Below are positions 1 to 5,603 of a stretch of 6,908 nt of DNA, piece after piece (position 1 is the first letter of the stretch; the number at the start of each line of letters is the position of its first letter). The notes beneath the pieces were generated by a model that did not search any database, was not told the origin of the DNA, and saw nothing but the letters and a program-made list of their open reading frames with translations. Source of the DNA: Planctomycetaceae bacterium (lineage in GTDB: Bacteria; Planctomycetota; Planctomycetia; Pirellulales; Pirellulaceae); the NCBI GenBank assembly GCA_024642765.1, contig JAHEAM010000203.1:1-6908 (forward strand), read 5' to 3'. The position numbers were made by a program, and so were the translations under genes.

Positions 1-19
1 GGACGACCACCGTTTAACG

Positions 20-49
20 ATTATAGAGCCCAATCCACGCGATTGGCAG
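20..49 (-). promoter_or_regulatory. Possible leftward sigma70-like promoter at the window edge
   Basis: Read on the minus strand, a CTGCCA hexamer (49 to 44, 4 of 6 matches to the -35 consensus) is followed after 18 bases by a perfect TATAAT (25 to 20). It lies just after the stop of the GT87-like gene and would fire leftward out of the window, towards a gene that cannot be seen. Such matches arise often by chance, and an inverted repeat overlaps it, so this is weak. Confidence 0.2.
30..46 (-). repeat. Hairpin-forming inverted repeat after the GT87-like gene
   Basis: CCAATC and GATTGG form perfect 6-bp arms around a 5-base loop, 8 bases beyond the stop codon at 55-57. The position would suit a transcription terminator or an RNA-stabilising hairpin for the GT87-like gene. 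The minus-strand bases that follow (GGCTCTATAATC) hold no run of T, so it is not a textbook intrinsic terminator. Confidence 0.35.
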
Positions 50-54
50 GGTAC

Positions 55-1413
55 CTAGAATTGTCCCTGCTTGCTGGTTTGTGTGCCCGAAAGGTGGACG
101 TTTCGTAAGCGGTTCCAGGCAATCGCCATGACCCATAACAAGGCAACCAGCAGACAAACCGAATTCAAACTCGTCACAACTTGATAGACAGCCGAGACAT
201 CAGAAATTCCCATCCTGCCAAAAAATAAGTTTGTCGAAAAATAATTCATGAGTGGGAATAATATCAAGATTGCTAAGCCGAAACGCGTTGCTGAACGTTC
301 GGGCCACAAATGTTGGTTGAAGGCAATTGCAATAACCGGCACGAACAAAACGAGCATGTCGTAATAGTGGTGGTAGACCGTAACGTTCATTGTCAGCAAT
401 GCAAGCGTTCCGCTAATGCCACCTGCTGCCGTTGTTTTGTCTACTGATTTCAGTTTTACTAGTAACCAAACCGGCAGCGGTAGCAACAAAAACATCCATA
501 GTAACTGAATCAATTCGCTGGGGTTCGCTGGCAACCATTTGGCAACCAATGCGACAACATCAACCCTTGTCCAACTGAACTCAGGCATTTCGGCGCGATC
601 AGCCATATGCTGCGATTGGCCGAAGCGAATGTCTTGAAGCAGAAAATCCCAAGGCCGACCTGGCAGCAACCAGGCGATCACGGCCAACGACAATACTGAG
701 TTGAGCAGAATGCCTAGTCCGAGAGCCCGCCAATGACCACGAGCTGCCATGATGATCGCCAGCGGAATCGCATAGGTCGGTTTCGTCGACGCAAACAGCA
801 AGCCGAGCCCACCCACCCAGGGTTTGTCGCCCCACTGTAAGGCTACGATCGTTCCTAGAACCAATTCAAACGTGAAGTAGCCTGAGTAAAAAGTTCCATA
901 ACCAGCCCGCGAAACAACAACTCCTAGCGTTGTGAATAAGACCATGCCAAGTGACATTTTCAACTTGCTGCATTTTATCGAAAGCATGGCAAGTGCGATC
1001 GCCATGATGAATGTAAGTGAAAAGTAGACCAACTCACCGGCACGCATCGACATCCAAGCGAAAGGCCAGTGAATTAAAAACGTTGACGGCGCATAGAGGG
1101 GTGTCGATCGCGGAACTGGATAGGTCGTTCCGTATTCTTGACCGTATGGACTGACGCGAGCAGCAATAGCTTGCGCTGGAAAGTAAATGCCGTTATGGAA
1201 ATCACAAAACCCAAAGTTCGCGCCTTCGATCGGCCCCGGTTCATGATGGGTCTTGTAGGCCCGCACCAGAGTCGCGCCGGTCGCCAATATAACAAAGAGA
1301 AAAAACAGGCTAATCGCCAAAGGGGAGTTTAGCTGCCTCATCCGTTGCATCCTTGTGAATTCCCCCGTGTCATCGGTTGAAGTCTGGCTGTTTGATGCTG
1401 GGGCATTGTTCAC
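55..1413 (-). CDS. GT87/DUF2029-like polytopic membrane glycosyltransferase
   Basis: This 452-residue integral membrane protein probably transfers a sugar, often mannose in this family, from a polyprenyl-phosphate donor on the outer face of the cytoplasmic membrane. A hydrophilic N-terminus of about 30 residues precedes roughly ten hydrophobic segments, near 31-52, 128-146, 151-170, 179-194, 200-224, 230-252, 301-321, 331-351, 353-367, 378-398 and 409-436. Typical GT87-style features are an early acidic motif in the first large loop (CDFHNG, 70-75, with Asp71), KPTYAIPL at 211-218 followed by a basic loop, and YHHYYD at 347-352. The start is GTG with GAGAG six bases upstream (1420-1424). An ATG at 1348-1350 would drop 21 hydrophilic residues and is also possible. 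The gene is divergent from the TPR gene. A GT-C fold seems secure; donor and acceptor are unknown, and an ArnT/PMT-type transferase cannot be excluded. Confidence 0.75.
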   Translation of the reverse strand: MNNAPASNSQTSTDDTGEFTRMQRMRQLNSPLAISLFFLFVILATGATLVRAYKTHHEPGPIEGANFGFCDFHNGIYFPAQAIAARVSPYGQEYGTTYPVPRSTPLYAPSTFLIHWPFAWMSMRAGELVYFSLTFIMAIALAMLSIKCSKLKMSLGMVLFTTLGVVVSRAGYGTFYSGYFTFELVLGTIVALQWGDKPWVGGLGLLFASTKPTYAIPLAIIMAARGHWRALGLGILLNSVLSLAVIAWLLPGRPWDFLLQDIRFGQSQHMADRAEMPEFSWTRVDVVALVAKWLPANPSELIQLLWMFLLLPLPVWLLVKLKSVDKTTAAGGISGTLALLTMNVTVYHHYYDMLVLFVPVIAIAFNQHLWPERSATRFGLAILILFPLMNYFSTNLFFGRMGISDVSAVYQVVTSLNSVCLLVALLWVMAIAWNRLRNVHLSGTQTSKQGQF

Positions 1414-1567
1414 AAAATACTCTCAATTGGAAAAACCAAGGTCGTCGCGATGATCGGTTTCCACATGTCAGAAGTTTTTCGAAGCAAAAAGAACTTTGTT
1501 TAAGTCATGATACTCAACGAAATCCATTTGTCCCATTGTGTGCGAACGTAAATTTCCGCAGAATGAA

Positions 1568-1590
1568 AATTGATTCACATCCAATCAATT
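1568..1590. promoter_or_regulatory. Operator-like inverted repeat in the divergent intergenic region
   Basis: AATTGATT and AATCAATT are perfect 8-bp reverse complements separated by 7 bases. The repeat ends 19 bases before the TPR start codon, inside the 196-base gap between the divergent GT87-like and TPR genes. The size and spacing would suit a dimeric DNA-binding protein, or an AU-rich hairpin in the TPR mRNA leader. I found no convincing -35/-10 pair in the rest of the gap (1414-1609). Confidence 0.35.
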
Positions 1591-1609
1591 GAAGTAATAC
1601 GGAACAAAC

Positions 1610-1930
1610 ATGACACGACTGGAACAACTTCAATCGCTATTGGAATCGGAACCCGATGATACGTTTTTGCGTTACGCTTTGGGCATGGAATTGAAGGGCT
1701 TGGGTAGAATGGATGAAGCCATCCAGCACTTCGAGTCGCTAATGAAGTCAACACCTCCCTACGTTCCAGCATTCTTCATGGCCGGTCAGGCTTTCGCCGA
1801 ACTAGGCAACATCAATAGCGCGCGCAGCGTCTTGCGCGAAGGTATCGATTTTGCCCGCACTCAAGGCGACAATCATGCCGCCGGCGAAATGAGCGAGTTT
1901 TTAGTGTCACTTGGTTCATTTGGCGACTAA
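1610..1930 (+). CDS. Small tetratricopeptide repeat protein
   Basis: This 106-residue soluble protein is probably a protein-protein interaction adaptor in the cytoplasm. It has no signal peptide, membrane segment or enzymatic motif. Two TPR units can be seen, about residues 17-50 and 51-84. Both show the usual small/aromatic pattern: FLRYALGMELKGLG then DEAIQHFESLM in the first, and AFFMAGQAFAELGN then SARSVLREGI in the second. An amphipathic leader (LEQLQSLLESEPDD) precedes them and a capping helix follows. The overall plan (short leader, 'PDDTFLRYALGME', two repeats, end) resembles small stand-alone TPR proteins I recall from planctomycetes and some other bacteria, whose function is not established. 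The ATG is preceded by a weak GGAA at 1601-1604. A possible terminator lies immediately after the stop, so the gene is probably monocistronic. Partner unknown. Confidence 0.8.
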   Translation: MTRLEQLQSLLESEPDDTFLRYALGMELKGLGRMDEAIQHFESLMKSTPPYVPAFFMAGQAFAELGNINSARSVLREGIDFARTQGDNHAAGEMSEFLVSLGSFGD

Positions 1931-1931
1931 A

Positions 1932-1965
1932 CGCTGTCCGGTCATTTATTCAGGCAGCGATCTTT
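1932..1965 (+). terminator. Possible intrinsic terminator of the TPR gene
   Basis: Starting two bases after the stop codon, CGCTGTC (1932-1938) can pair with GGCAGCG (1953-1959) over seven base pairs, one of them G-U, closing a 14-base loop. The hairpin is followed by ATCTTT, a short and imperfect U-rich run. The position is right, but the large loop and weak U tract make this only plausible. Confidence 0.4.
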
Positions 1966-1994
1966 CCATTCGTTTGGATGAAGAATTGGATAAT

Positions 1995-2020
1995 ATTGCT
2001 TTTGCCTAAAATTGCTTTTG
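1995..2020 (+). repeat. Two direct copies of a 10-bp sequence upstream of the cytochrome gene
   Basis: ATTGCTTTTG occurs at 1995-2004 and again at 2011-2020, 16 bases apart start to start, in the spacer upstream of the cytochrome gene. The second copy contains TTGCTT (2012-2017), which is followed after 17 bases by TATGTT (2035-2040). That is a poor but correctly spaced -35/-10 pair. The repeat could be a regulator site or a small duplication. Nothing else stands out in 1966-2103. Confidence 0.3.
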
Positions 2021-2103
2021 GATTTGGGATTCGTTATGTTCAGGATTAGTCGGCTGGACATTCAGACCCTATTTGGGCCAGTCCAATTAGAAAAGCCTAT
2101 TTC

Positions 2104-2107
2104 GGAG
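2104..2107 (+). promoter_or_regulatory. Shine-Dalgarno site that fixes the cytochrome start
   Basis: GGAG stands six bases before the ATG at 2114. It selects this start over the TTG at 2012 in the same frame, which would add 34 residues in front of an otherwise clean signal peptide. Confidence 0.7.
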
Positions 2108-2113
2108 TGGTGC

Positions 2114-2485
2114 ATGAAAATTTTTCGTTTGTTGCTGGCGGTGGCTGCTGTATTTGTCGGGTCGGGATTTGCTCGCTTTCACAATGAAACAAAATCCGCC
2201 GAGGACCCGAAACCGATCAAAGCGGTGATGAAGGAAGCCATGAAAAGTGGTTTGGCAAAAAAGGTAGCAGGAGGAGAAGCAACTGACGAAGAAAAAATGC
2301 AAGTCTTAAACCTGTTGATCGACTTGGTGGAAAACGAAGCGCCCAAGGGCGATGAAACTGAGTGGAAAATGATGGCGGGAACAGCCATGATGAACGCAGC
2401 TAAAGTAGTCGTGGGACGCGAGGGTGCGGAGGAGGCACTTGGTGCTGCAATTGATTGTAAGTCCTGTCATGATAAATTCAAATAA
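2114..2485 (+). CDS. Exported monohaem cytochrome c with C-terminal CxxCH
   Basis: This 123-residue precursor of a small periplasmic c-type cytochrome probably carries electrons between membrane complexes or to a soluble enzyme. Residues 1-20 form a Sec signal peptide: MK-F-R, a hydrophobic core (LLLAVAAVFVG), then SGFA with likely cleavage after Ala20. The mature part is short, charged and predicted mostly helical. The only haem-attachment motif is C115-K-S-C-H119, four residues from the end. That placement fits the four-helix cytochrome c'/c-556 type (class II), not class I, which has CxxCH near the N-terminus. Met39 and Met43 in the first helix are candidates for a sixth iron ligand; this is inference. 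The pattern 'IKAVMKEAMKSGL' plus C-terminal CKSCH resembles a small-cytochrome family I recall as multi-copy in planctomycetes. The start is set by GGAG at 2104-2107. A strong terminator follows, so the gene appears to be a single-gene unit. Redox partner unknown. Confidence 0.82.
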   Translation: MKIFRLLLAVAAVFVGSGFARFHNETKSAEDPKPIKAVMKEAMKSGLAKKVAGGEATDEEKMQVLNLLIDLVENEAPKGDETEWKMMAGTAMMNAAKVVVGREGAEEALGAAIDCKSCHDKFK

Positions 2486-2489
2486 ATCT

Positions 2490-2503
2490 TGCTGCCGGCA
2501 GCA
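2490..2503. repeat. Perfect 14-bp palindrome between convergent genes
   Basis: TGCTGCCGGCAGCA is its own reverse complement and starts five bases after the cytochrome stop. As RNA it could form only a short stem of about five base pairs around a CCGG loop. On the minus strand it is followed by AGATTTATTT, so it might help end transcription of the glycosyltransferase unit arriving from the right. There is no true U tract on either strand. Confidence 0.35.
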
Positions 2504-2524
2504 TAATAGATAAGAGTAATTGAC

Positions 2525-2553
2525 GCGATTTGGAGCAACCAAGTCGCATTTTT
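2525..2553 (+). terminator. Intrinsic terminator of the cytochrome gene
   Basis: GCGATTTGG (2525-2533) and CCAAGTCGC (2539-2547) form a nine-base-pair RNA stem with one internal G-U pair and a five-base AGCAA loop, followed at once by ATTTTT (2548-2553). This is a standard rho-independent terminator 39 bases after the stop. It works well only in the plus direction: on the minus strand the wobble becomes an A-C mismatch and no U run follows. The last T belongs to the stop codon of the convergent GT2 gene. Confidence 0.8.
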
Positions 2554-3485
2554 CATTCACGGTTGGTTTGCCGAGCTCGCAATCCTGTAGCGCGACGTTT
2601 CCCTAAGGCCAAGCCCCAGCATGCGAGATGCGCGAACCAGGCAGGAGATTTTGCCCAGGGTCGTTGCGCATAGTAGCCGAAGACATGACGATAGAGTTCG
2701 AGCTGCGAGACCTTTTGTTCCGCGTGCTTTTCAGCCAACCGGATGCCTTGCCCAATGAAGTAACGCCATACATAGTTCTCGGTTGTACGTTCACTCGTGA
2801 TCACATGTTCAACGCCGTTATGCGGAACCCATTTTCCGGAATGGCCGTTGTCGATCAGACGTTTCAAGTATTCAATTTCATCATCACCAAGAACGATATG
2901 TCCGCGGCGTCCCAATCGCGTGTCAAACAAAAACTGCCGCAGCACGTTGCCTTGCACAGCAAAGTTTGCACCGAAGGGTAAACGCTGTGGCGTGAACTCT
3001 ACCGCATCATCGCCTAGATCGCGTTCAGCAAAGCAGCCGGACGCCGCGGCCCAATTTTCTGCCAGCCAATCCGGCAAACCCGTGGGGAAAACGGGGCGGA
3101 TGGCTCCTCCCCAAAAACTGTCTGTTGGGTTCGCAAAATACGCTTGAATGTAGTTGTCTAGCCAGTTGCAAGGGACGCAAACATCGTCGTCCGTCCAAAC
3201 CACCAGCTCCGCCTCGCTCTGGGCGATCGCAGCATTACGCGCATGTGTATGGCCCAGTTGCTTTTCAACAACTGCAGTTAATGGAATCTTCGCGTTACAG
3301 CTTTCTAGGACGGATGGCGTTTCGTCAGTCGAATCGTTATCAACGACAATGACGCGCAGTTGCCAGTCGTTCGGGATCAGACAATTGGCAATCGAAAACA
3401 GCGTCCCTCGCAGCAATTCGGCGCGGTTTCGTGTGCAAATCGCGACCTCGATGCGCTGGGTCATATTGGCTACAGACCTTTCCAC
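2553..3485 (-). CDS. GT2-family glycosyltransferase (GT-A fold)
   Basis: This 310-residue cytoplasmic or membrane-associated enzyme should transfer a sugar from a nucleotide-sugar donor to a growing glycan. The N-terminal GT-A fold shows the opening strand VAICTRNRA (14-22), the nucleotide-binding VVDNDSTDET (47-56), and the metal-binding acidic motif TDDDV (98-102), the DxD equivalent. Acceptor-side elements follow: WGGAIRP (125-131), FGANFAV (171-177) and LGDDE (199-203), which stands where many GT2 enzymes have the catalytic-base ED motif. A basic, aromatic helical tail ends the protein, with no clear membrane span. The GTG start overlaps the GT4 stop by one base (TAGTG), suggesting translational coupling. 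The in-frame ATG at 3462-3464, with AAAGG 12 bases upstream, is an equally credible start and gives 303 residues. It appears to be the last gene of the minus-strand glycan unit. Family call is strong; sugar and linkage are unknown. Confidence 0.88.
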   Translation of the reverse strand: MERSVANMTQRIEVAICTRNRAELLRGTLFSIANCLIPNDWQLRVIVVDNDSTDETPSVLESCNAKIPLTAVVEKQLGHTHARNAAIAQSEAELVVWTDDDVCVPCNWLDNYIQAYFANPTDSFWGGAIRPVFPTGLPDWLAENWAAASGCFAERDLGDDAVEFTPQRLPFGANFAVQGNVLRQFLFDTRLGRRGHIVLGDDEIEYLKRLIDNGHSGKWVPHNGVEHVITSERTTENYVWRYFIGQGIRLAEKHAEQKVSQLELYRHVFGYYAQRPWAKSPAWFAHLACWGLALGKRRATGLRARQTNRE

Positions 3486-4609
3486 TACTGGGATAGATTG
3501 AGCAAACGCTGGGCGAAATCAGCAATGGGGTCAACTGAATAGTTTTGCCGGATCGACAAACCGGCCTTGGCGCCCATTGTTTCCCACTCGCCTCGCCGTT
3601 GCCAAGCCCGCTCCATGGCGTCGTCGAGGAGCCCGACGGTTGGGGCTGCAGCAATAAAACCACTGCAGTTGTCGTGGATCAATTCGCTGTTTCTGCCAGT
3701 GTCCGTCGAGATCGCCAAACGATTACAAAGCATCGATTCGACAACGACCAATGCAGCCCCTTCGTAACGAGACGGTAACAGCAATCCGTGATTGTCTCGC
3801 CAAATTTCTGAGACGTCATCGACATAACCGCCAAATTTGAGTTGATGATTGAGACCGTGTAACTCAATCAATTCGCGCAGTTGTAATTCATTGCCTTGGT
3901 CTTTGCCGTAGAACCAAATTTCGATCTCGCGTTCGCGCCATTTCGGTTGGCGCATGACGTCAACAATCAAGTCTTGGCCTTTCGACTGAAAATGGATTCG
4001 GCCAACACAGGCTAGGCGCAATGGTTTGGCCTTGGGCCACTCCGTTTGTATCGCGGGATCGACGTTGAATGGATTGTCGATGACTTCAGCATTTTCGAAC
4101 TGCATCGCAAGGTTTGTTTCAAGTTTGTGTTGGTTTTCTTGCGAGACGAAGTACACTTTCTCGGCGCTTCGATACCAACGGCGATAGGTTTCGAGCGTGT
4201 CGCTATGGATAAAGAAAAAACTACTTGCGCTCTGCACATTGATCGCGTACGGAATCTTTCGTTTGATGCACTCGTCGGCGATTAGAATTCGGTCGGGATG
4301 GTAGCCGAGTGTGACCAGCACGGCAGTCGGTTTCATGGTTTCAATCCAAGACTCAGCGCTTGGTCCATGCCGCAAGGCAGTGAGTCGTTTTTTCTGCGAT
4401 TCCCAAAACGAGAGGTGTCGTTCGCGTAACCAGAGTTTGGCACCGTCATTTTGTAGGTTCGCCAACTTTTGAGCCATGCAAGGCCACCACTTGAAGTTGA
4501 CGAAGATTTCGTGACCCGCCTCCTGCATTTTGCGCGCGGTTCGATACCACAGTTCCTCGCTGCCTCCCCACGGAACGCCCGACATGCATGAATAGAAACC
4601 AAACTTCAC
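3485..4609 (-). CDS. GT4-family glycosyltransferase (GT-B fold)
   Basis: This 374-residue enzyme is a retaining glycosyltransferase that should add a sugar from a nucleotide donor to a lipid- or glycan-linked acceptor at the cytoplasmic membrane surface. The N-terminal Rossmann half begins MKFGFYSCMSGVPWGGSEELW, whose GGSE turn is the family's glycine-rich loop. The C-terminal half carries GRIHFQSKGQ (203-212), with Arg and Lys for donor phosphate binding, WFYGKD (232-237), and PSRYEGAALVVVE (279-291), the E-x7-E motif with Glu283 and Glu291. The length is normal for GT4. I chose the GTG at 4607-4609 because the conserved fold starts there. The TTG at 4661-4663 would add 18 polar residues before it and would abut the sulfotransferase stop directly. 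With the GTG start a 54-base gap remains. The gene is linked to GT2 by a one-base overlap. Substrate unknown. Confidence 0.88.
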   Translation of the reverse strand: MKFGFYSCMSGVPWGGSEELWYRTARKMQEAGHEIFVNFKWWPCMAQKLANLQNDGAKLWLRERHLSFWESQKKRLTALRHGPSAESWIETMKPTAVLVTLGYHPDRILIADECIKRKIPYAINVQSASSFFFIHSDTLETYRRWYRSAEKVYFVSQENQHKLETNLAMQFENAEVIDNPFNVDPAIQTEWPKAKPLRLACVGRIHFQSKGQDLIVDVMRQPKWREREIEIWFYGKDQGNELQLRELIELHGLNHQLKFGGYVDDVSEIWRDNHGLLLPSRYEGAALVVVESMLCNRLAISTDTGRNSELIHDNCSGFIAAAPTVGLLDDAMERAWQRRGEWETMGAKAGLSIRQNYSVDPIADFAQRLLNLSQ

Positions 4610-4663
4610 AATCGACTCGTTCTGTTCAAAATCTTCTTGAAATGCCAGGGCAACTGGCAGCAA

Positions 4664-5455
4664 TTAACCAGCTTGCGCATCGGATCTCGACGCTACTTTG
4701 CCTGAATTCATAGCAGCAGGGGTTTTAGGCGCTTTTAGTTCTGAAATCGATTCAAAGGAGGTCCGCAAATAATTTTCCTGGGCAAAGGTGTAAATCCGAA
4801 GCAGTAGCGGGAAATCCGCATAGAAACTCTCTCTCAGAAAGTTAGGCACCTTTTCGTCATATGTCGAAACGTTGAGTTGTGGCAAGTTGCGATCCGGTTT
4901 CTTCAGGATTTTCGCAAGTGTGGAAATTGTCCCCTGCATGTCTTCGAATAAGCCAATATAAATGAACTTCGATTTGAGCTTTTGCTCGTAGTTATCGAGG
5001 GTGATATCCTGCGGCAAATGGTGGAAAAGCCAATAAGGATAACTGCGAACGTATTCTTCGACGGAAGCAAACTGAGCGGAAAAATCGACGGGGTTGCCAC
5101 GATACCAGAACTTCCCCTCGGCGCTCCTGCCTTTCGCAAAAAAGTACATTGAAACGGTCAAGTCAAACGGGTCGCGCAAAATCGTAAAGTATTGATTAAC
5201 CTCGGGATAATAATAGGGCAATCCGTAGCCTCTCCCATGATTGAAGTGGCCATGGATGCAACGCACATTGGGTAGCCAATTGCCTGCGGCGTCTTGTGTT
5301 TCAACTTTGGGCAACAAGATGTCTTGAGTTTCATCTTGGTTTAACTTGTGGTACGTGTTTCCGAACCAATCCTTCAGTAGTCGCACGACACTAGTTCCTG
5401 CGCATTTCGGAATATGTGTGTACAGAAGCGGTTCGTTAGGGTTGTAGATTTTCAT
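4664..5455 (-). CDS. PAPS-dependent carbohydrate sulfotransferase, family 2-like
   Basis: This 263-residue cytoplasmic enzyme is predicted to move sulfate from 3'-phosphoadenylyl sulfate to a hydroxyl or amino group of a glycan. The 5'-phosphosulfate-binding loop is IPKCAGTS (15-22), just after the first strand. HGHF at about 68-71 matches a conserved turn of the Sulfotransfer_2 group, and the 3'-phosphate-binding segment is ILRDPFDLTVSMY (92-104), with Arg94 and Ser102. The last 25 or so residues are rich in Ala, Pro, Lys and Ser and look disordered. I chose the second ATG (5453-5455) because GGAG sits six bases before it; the ATG at 5465-5467 has no useful Shine-Dalgarno and adds only four residues. 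Lying directly upstream of GT4 and GT2 genes, it most likely sulfates the glycan they make. A protein or small-molecule acceptor remains possible. No signal peptide or membrane anchor is visible. Confidence 0.85.
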   Translation of the reverse strand: MKIYNPNEPLLYTHIPKCAGTSVVRLLKDWFGNTYHKLNQDETQDILLPKVETQDAAGNWLPNVRCIHGHFNHGRGYGLPYYYPEVNQYFTILRDPFDLTVSMYFFAKGRSAEGKFWYRGNPVDFSAQFASVEEYVRSYPYWLFHHLPQDITLDNYEQKLKSKFIYIGLFEDMQGTISTLAKILKKPDRNLPQLNVSTYDEKVPNFLRESFYADFPLLLRIYTFAQENYLRTSFESISELKAPKTPAAMNSGKVASRSDAQAG

Positions 5456-5461
5456 CTTCTT

Positions 5462-5465
5462 CTCC
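5462..5465 (-). promoter_or_regulatory. Shine-Dalgarno site that fixes the sulfotransferase start
   Basis: On the minus strand GGAG is followed by AAGAAG and then the ATG at 5455-5453, giving ideal spacing. The G of the upstream in-frame ATG is part of this site, which argues against that ATG as the main start. Confidence 0.65.
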
Positions 5466-5557
5466 ATGTCCGATCGATTTCAATTTCATGAAGCTGACCC
5501 AATGCGGAAGCCTCTTTTAGATTTTTCCTAGAGCATTTCCCACTGGTTATCATGACG

Positions 5558-5563
5558 ATTATA
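5558..5563 (-). promoter_or_regulatory. Perfect TATAAT (-10) upstream of the sulfotransferase gene
   Basis: The 148-base gap 5456-5603 contains TATAAT on the minus strand, about 100 bases before the sulfotransferase ATG. No good -35 hexamer stands at 15-18 bases, and the extended TGn is absent, so an activator or another sigma factor would be needed. A promoter here would allow the sulfotransferase, GT4 and GT2 genes to be expressed apart from the upstream gene. I saw no clear terminator after the upstream stop. Confidence 0.25.
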
Positions 5564-5603
5564 TTCGTTTAGGTGTTGGGCCGACATAGTGGCGAGTCAC
5601 GTC

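Noticed and set aside
1377..1592. A 71-codon plus-strand open frame across the divergent intergenic region
   Set aside because: It overlaps the start of the GT87-like gene, has no recognisable motif or good ribosome site, and its composition is unlike a real protein.
2012..2113. N-terminal extension of the cytochrome from a TTG codon
   Set aside because: It would bury the signal peptide behind 34 residues, and GGAG at ideal spacing supports the ATG at 2114.
1610..2485. TPR gene and cytochrome gene as a two-gene functional system
   Set aside because: They are 183 bases apart with a possible terminator between them, and nothing in either protein links their roles.
2628..3501. Several overlapping plus-strand open frames opposite the GT2 gene
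   Set aside because: They are rich in Arg, Ser, Pro and Cys, show no domain, and mirror the codon structure of the well-supported GT2 gene.
4610..4663. N-terminal extension of the GT4 gene to the TTG at 4661-4663
   Set aside because: The conserved GT4 fold begins exactly at the GTG at 4607-4609, and the added 18 residues look like translated spacer.
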